DNA from: Actinomycetes bacterium
GTDB lineage: Bacteria > Actinomycetota > Acidimicrobiia > Acidimicrobiales > RAAP-2
Length of the DNA stretch: 5,962 nt
Direction: 5' to 3'
Assembly (NCBI GenBank): GCA_021777285.1
Contig: JAJYDR010000130.1
Location: forward strand, 1-5,962
Shown in pieces: positions 5,777 through 5,962 of the stretch. Numbering within the stretch: position 1 is the stretch's first letter; every line of letters begins with the position of its first letter. The notes beneath the pieces were generated by a model. The model was not told the DNA's origin and ran no database searches. It saw only the letters and a program-made list of their open reading frames with translations. A program made the position numbers and the translations under genes.

Positions 5777-5827
5777 ATGACCAGGTTAAACAATTGTGAA
5801 GTTATTCACGTATTGGCGCCCCGATAA
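5777..5827 (+). CDS. Candidate 16-codon leaderless ORF (possible leader peptide)
   Basis: ATG 5777 to TAA 5825-5827 would encode MTRLNNCEVIHVLAPR. The TAGAGT box at 5765-5770 lies at -12 to -7 from this ATG, the same geometry seen at trpD and trpC, so a leaderless transcript would start on this codon. It has no ribosome-binding site and no run of regulatory codons; it holds no Trp and a single Cys. I recognise no known leader-peptide family. It could easily be chance, since it overlaps the CRP-like site. Confidence 0.22.
   Translation: MTRLNNCEVIHVLAPR
5795..5810. promoter_or_regulatory. CRP/GlxR-like binding site TGTGA-N6-TCACG
   Basis: TGTGA (5795-5799) and TCACG (5806-5810) flank six bases, matching the cAMP-receptor-protein consensus TGTGA-N6-TCACA at 9 of 10 half-site bases. 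The centre (5802.5) would be about -61.5 from a start near 5864, the classic class I activator position for the second candidate promoter. cAMP-CRP-type control of acetate uptake is known in other bacteria. The factor is not in the window. Confidence 0.5.
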
Positions 5828-5852
5828 GCCACGCCGCGCGTTTGCGCTGGTG

Positions 5853-5858
5853 TTTAAT
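5853..5858 (+). promoter_or_regulatory. Possible -10 box (TTTAAT) for the transporter gene
   Basis: TTTAAT lies in an AT-richer patch 59 bases before the transporter ATG and would place the start near 5864-5865. No -35 match exists at the right spacing, which would fit an activator-dependent promoter served by the CRP-like site. The evidence is weak. Confidence 0.3.
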
Positions 5859-5863
5859 CGGAT

Positions 5864-5889
5864 GTGAACCCTCAATCCTGAGGGTTCGC
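5864..5889 (+). repeat. Stem-loop before the transporter gene (perfect 9-bp arms)
   Basis: GAACCCTCA (5866-5874) and TGAGGGTTC (5879-5887) are perfect inverted repeats around an ATCC loop. A G-U and a G-C pair (5865/5888, 5864/5889) could extend the stem to 11 bp. It ends 27 bases before the transporter ATG. No U-tract follows on either strand, so it is not a standard intrinsic terminator. A 5'-UTR stabilising or regulatory hairpin, or a DNA operator, is more likely. Confidence 0.6.
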
Positions 5890-5904
5890 TGTGAACTCAA
5901 AATT

Positions 5905-5909
5905 GGGGG
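5905..5909 (+). promoter_or_regulatory. Probable ribosome-binding site of the transporter gene
   Basis: GGGGG, matching four of five bases of GGAGG, lies seven bases before ATG 5917 and is the only purine-rich tract nearby. It supports that ATG as the start. Confidence 0.5.
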
Positions 5910-5916
5910 TATTTCA

Positions 5917-5962
5917 ATGGCAGACGAACACAAGGTAGCTGATCCGGGTCCGTTGGGTCTCG
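5917..5962 (+). CDS. Probable acetate uptake transporter, GPR1/FUN34/YaaH (SatP) family; N-terminal fragment
   Basis: Only 15 codons are in the window: MADEHKVADPGPLGL, continuing past the end. The segment DPGPLGL resembles the conserved NPAPLGL signature just before the first membrane helix of the GPR1/FUN34/YaaH family, whose six-helix inner-membrane members move acetate or succinate with protons. The position of the motif, about 9 residues from the start, also fits. The usual Asn-Pro-Ala is Asp-Pro-Gly here. The family call rests on this short motif, so a different membrane protein remains possible. It has its own promoter region of 181 bp with candidate DosR-like and CRP-like sites and is not obviously part of the trp operon. 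Confidence 0.6.
   Translation, partial: MADEHKVADPGPLGL

Noticed and set aside
5836..5847. Small GCGC-GTTT-GCGC hairpin
   Set aside because: Only 4 bp of stem in G+C-rich DNA, expected by chance.
5864..5889. Stem-loop as an intrinsic terminator of the trp operon
   Set aside because: No U-tract follows on either strand and it lies 129 bases past trpA, close to the next gene's ribosome-binding site; it was kept as a stem-loop of unknown role.
1..5962. CRISPR arrays, tRNA/rRNA genes, insertion sequences, phage or defence genes
   Set aside because: No spaced direct repeats, RNA signatures, transposase or integrase motifs were seen; the window is filled by housekeeping genes, so I see no novel multi-gene system.

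Overview
The window is a high-G+C (roughly two thirds by eye), gene-dense bacterial chromosome segment. I read it as actinobacterial, with an Acidimicrobiia-like lineage as the best guess. The basis is GTG starts, 1-8 bp gene overlaps, apparently leaderless starts preceded by TANNNT boxes, and family-specific motif spellings such as GVNQRDL in TrpC and PMMDGPVIQ in TrpA. The taxonomic placement is inference; no marker gene here proves it.

Layout. (1) Positions 1-1219, plus strand: the 3' end of the ribosome-assembly GTPase gene der, then a 60-codon gene for a zinc-ribbon plus single-membrane-helix protein, then a gamma-carbonic-anhydrase-like left-handed beta-helix protein. (2) Positions 1216-2262, minus strand: trpD, convergent with the carbonic-anhydrase-like gene; the two stop codons share a CTAG tetranucleotide. 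(3) Positions 2263-2373: a 111-bp divergent promoter region. Both trpD and trpC have a -10-like hexamer exactly at -12 to -7 from their ATG, which suggests leaderless transcripts. (4) Positions 2374-5735, plus strand: trpC-trpF-trpB-trpA, all overlapping and probably translationally coupled. (5) Positions 5736-5916: a 181-bp intergenic region rich in candidate regulatory elements. They are a DosR/DevR-like palindrome lying inside a sigma70-type promoter spacer, a CRP/GlxR-like site, a candidate 16-codon leaderless ORF, a second possible promoter and a strong stem-loop. (6) From 5917: the first 15 codons of what looks like an acetate uptake transporter (GPR1/FUN34/YaaH, SatP family).

Function. 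TrpD, TrpF, TrpC, TrpB and TrpA together carry anthranilate to tryptophan. Anthranilate synthase (trpE/trpG) is not in the window. All five enzymes retain the key catalytic residues I could check, so the pathway looks functional. A dedicated trpF is notable because many well-known Actinobacteria lack it and use PriA instead. The regulatory region before the transporter would fit control by carbon status (cAMP-CRP type) and by a NarL/DosR-type response regulator, but this is motif reading only.

I do not see a novel defence, mobile or biosynthetic system. The most interesting material is the 5736-5916 regulatory region, the paired leaderless promoters, and residue-level departures in the gamma-carbonic-anhydrase-like protein (a likely zinc-ligand change) and TrpB (a shortened loop near the indole tunnel).
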